From an uncultured Porphyromonas sp. (lineage in GTDB: Bacteria; Bacteroidota; Bacteroidia; Bacteroidales; Porphyromonadaceae), in the NCBI GenBank assembly GCA_947253195.1, contig CAMXXM010000082.1:1-6588 (forward strand): a DNA stretch of 6,588 bases, in the 5' to 3' direction. Made by a program: the position numbers and the translations under genes. The notes below the pieces were generated by a model. The model saw nothing but the letters and a program-made list of their open reading frames with translations, had not been told where the DNA came from and made no database searches. This document shows positions 5,353 to 6,588 of the stretch, one piece after another (the first letter of the stretch is position 1; every line of letters starts with the position of its first letter).

Positions 5353-6459
5353 TTACAGACCCAGCTCGGTGATTTTCTCCTGAAGCTTTGCCGGCTGGTA
5401 GCCGCGGAAGACGATCTCGCCCTCAGGACTGATCAGTATCAGTGTCGGGATGCCGAGGACGCCATAAGCATCGTAGGAGACATTGTCCTTGTCGAAGATC
5501 GTCTCCCAGCTGACCCCGAGGCTCTCCTTGGCGCGGTCGTTGTCAGCCTTTGACTTCTCGCGCACGCCGATGCTCACCACGCGGAGGGTCTTGCCATGCT
5601 CCTCTGAGAGCCGCTTCAGCTCAGGCATAGCCTGTCGGCAATAGACGCACCAGGAGGCCCAGAAGTCCAGCAGCAGATACCTCTTGCCATCCATATAGTC
5701 GCTGAGCTTGACGTTCTTCCCCTCCCCAGCAGGGATCTCAAAGTCCCCCTTGTAGGGCTTGCCGACTGAGGTCTCCAGTGCGCTCTTTGCCTTGCCGTAC
5801 CGCTCCGTATTCTTAGCGTCCCTGCGCACAAGGTCCGATGCTCCCTCGTAGAGAGACACATACTCCGCCTCATCGGCGTAGTCCAGCTCACGGAACATCA
5901 GCGCCCCTACGAGGTCATCATGGTGGCTCTCGTAGTACCTGGCAGCGATAGCACTCCGCACTCCGGCGCGCTCCACACGCACCTGATCGATCTGCGCCTG
6001 GATCTCGTGAGACACCTTGGGGTCACTTGTCTTCTTGAGCTGCTGCTCGAGCGATTCCTGCTTGGATGCGAGAGCGTCTGTCTGCTCCTCTACCTCTTTA
6101 GTAAAAGAGGTGAGCGCTCCATTTAGGCTTGCGGGATCCTCTGACGTGATCGTGATGGCACCGCTTGGGCTCCGGGTGAGGGTAAAGTCGCCCCTTTCCG
6201 GTATAAAGGGCAGCTCAATATCGCCCTGAGGAATCGAGATCATCCCCAGCAGAGTGTCGGAGGGGGAGCTGCTACTGAGGGTGAAACTATTGTTGCTGAT
6301 GCGGGCTGAGTCGGTGCCAATAGGGTCGGTGACGAGGTAGACCATGGCGCCCTCCAGCTCAGCCGGTAGCTCGCTACCTTTGATGGTGCAGGTCTCGGTA
6401 TGGCTCTGACAACCACAGAGCAGTGCCGCGAGAACGAGTGAGGTGAGGTATTTCTTCAT
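5353..6459 (-). CDS. TlpA/ResA-like thiol-disulfide oxidoreductase lipoprotein with DUF4369-type N-terminus
   Basis: The 368-residue product opens with a lipoprotein signal, MKKYLTSLVLAALLCGC, lipidated at Cys17, so it acts outside the inner membrane. Residues about 21-120 resemble the DUF4369 domain that precedes thioredoxin domains in many Bacteroidota lipoproteins. Residues about 120-220 are rich in Glu, Gln, Lys and Arg and look helical, partly coiled-coil (EVEEQTDALASKQESLEQQL). The thioredoxin domain (about 235-368) holds LLDFWASWCVYCRQAMPEL with the redox pair Cys271-Cys274 and the cis-proline Pro338 in GIPTL. It probably reduces or isomerises disulfides of envelope proteins. It is the first gene of the operon with the small beta-grasp-like protein and the 5'-nucleotidase. 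The frame stays open beyond 6459 to 6558, but that adds adapter sequence and an improbable leader; ATG at 6459 puts the signal peptide at the N-terminus. Confidence 0.92.
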   Translation of the reverse strand: MKKYLTSLVLAALLCGCQSHTETCTIKGSELPAELEGAMVYLVTDPIGTDSARISNNSFTLSSSSPSDTLLGMISIPQGDIELPFIPERGDFTLTRSPSGAITITSEDPASLNGALTSFTKEVEEQTDALASKQESLEQQLKKTSDPKVSHEIQAQIDQVRVERAGVRSAIAARYYESHHDDLVGALMFRELDYADEAEYVSLYEGASDLVRRDAKNTERYGKAKSALETSVGKPYKGDFEIPAGEGKNVKLSDYMDGKRYLLLDFWASWCVYCRQAMPELKRLSEEHGKTLRVVSIGVREKSKADNDRAKESLGVSWETIFDKDNVSYDAYGVLGIPTLILISPEGEIVFRGYQPAKLQEKITELGL

Positions 6460-6527
6460 GACTTTGAGAAAATCCTTATGCGTGATACAATATGAGGGAC
6501 CGCCCCTCCTACAGAGAAGCGACCCCT

Positions 6528-6535
6528 CAAATGTA
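6528..6535 (-). promoter_or_regulatory. -7 promoter element of the three-gene lipoprotein operon
   Basis: On the minus strand TACATTTG matches TAnnTTTG exactly, 68 bases before the thioredoxin-like ATG, predicting a leader of about 60 bases. The leader contains a GAGGG-ACCGC-CCCTC hairpin (plus-strand 6494-6508), whose function is unknown. The -33 element would lie near 6555, but genuine sequence ends at 6541, so the upstream half of this promoter is missing from the window and replaced by adapter. Confidence 0.55.
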
Positions 6536-6541
6536 CTATTT

Positions 6542-6588
6542 CTGTCTCTTATACACATCTGACGCTGCCGACGAAACCTTATGGGTGT
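6542..6588. other. Illumina Nextera/Tn5 adapter contamination (not genomic)
   Basis: CTGTCTCTTATACACATCT (6542-6560) is the 19-base Tn5 mosaic end used in Nextera libraries. It is followed directly by GACGCTGCCGACGA (6561-6574), the reverse complement of the rest of the read-1 transposase adapter. Next come ten bases, AACCTTATGG (6575-6584), that fit an i5 index, and GTGT (6585-6588), which matches the start of the reverse-complemented P5 segment. Read on the minus strand the mosaic end translates as MCIRDR, a well-known database artefact. The window therefore probably ends at an untrimmed contig edge; the index reading is an inference, the adapter match is direct. Confidence 0.97.

Noticed and set aside
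5063..5383. Plus-strand frames overlapping the small beta-grasp-like gene
   Set aside because: They run opposite to a tightly spaced operon and straddle three gene boundaries, with no recognisable domain, whereas the minus-strand frame fits the spacing and shows a plausible fold pattern.
1..6541. CRISPR array, RNA gene, phage, toxin-antitoxin or defence system
   Set aside because: No regularly spaced direct repeats, tRNA- or rRNA-like segment, integrase, nuclease or toxin-like small gene pair was found on reading both strands.
6460..6558. N-terminal extension of the thioredoxin-like gene starting MCIRDR
   Set aside because: The first codons come from the Tn5 mosaic-end adapter and the rest displaces the lipoprotein signal from the N-terminus; the real start is at 6459.
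6542..6560. A Tn5/IS50-type transposon end in the genome
   Set aside because: The mosaic end is a synthetic hybrid sequence and is followed by Illumina read-1 adapter, not by transposon DNA or a target duplication.

Overview
The window looks like a piece of a Bacteroidota (Bacteroidales) chromosome, perhaps Porphyromonas or a relative. This is judged from four matches to the TAnnTTTG -7 box (three exact, one with a single mismatch), from start codons without Shine-Dalgarno sequences, from a DUF4369-type thioredoxin lipoprotein, and from moderately GC-rich coding DNA with AT-rich intergenic DNA. Genus and species cannot be fixed from the sequence alone.

Layout. Bases 1-169 hold the unresolved 3' end of an upstream gene, a GC-rich hairpin, and a promoter region with two overlapping inverted repeats. 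Bases 170-1348 (+) encode a GT4-family glycosyltransferase. Bases 1349-1504 are a 156-base gap with the promoter and leader of the next gene. Bases 1505-2386 (+) encode a class I fructose-1,6-bisphosphate aldolase of the Staphylococcus FdaB type. Bases 2387-2478 hold a perfect 16-base palindrome and a very strong hairpin terminator shared with the convergent next gene. Bases 2479-3540 (-) encode a zinc NADP-dependent secondary-alcohol dehydrogenase of the Thermoanaerobacter/Clostridium beijerinckii type. Its whole set of zinc and NADP-binding residues is conserved, at identical residue numbers. Bases 3677-6459 (-) are a compact three-gene operon, read from right to left: a TlpA-like thioredoxin lipoprotein, a 64-residue protein that looks like a beta-grasp fold, and a UshA-like 5'-nucleotidase lipoprotein. 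The spacers are 2 and 9 bases, and a good -7 box lies just upstream.

The last 47 bases (6542-6588) are not genomic. They match the Illumina Nextera/Tn5 adapter: the 19-base mosaic end, the read-1 adapter remainder, a probable 10-base index, and the first four bases of the P5 segment. Real sequence therefore ends at 6541. The open frame starting MCIRDR that runs into the thioredoxin gene is an artefact; the gene starts at 6459.

Functionally this is ordinary housekeeping territory: envelope glycosylation, glycolysis, redox balance through alcohol/ketone interconversion, and a periplasm-facing redox and nucleotide-salvage lipoprotein operon. I see no CRISPR array, toxin-antitoxin pair, phage gene, insertion sequence or recognisable defence system. 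The most interesting biological items are the small beta-grasp-like protein locked between two lipoprotein genes and the inverted repeats around the glycosyltransferase promoter.
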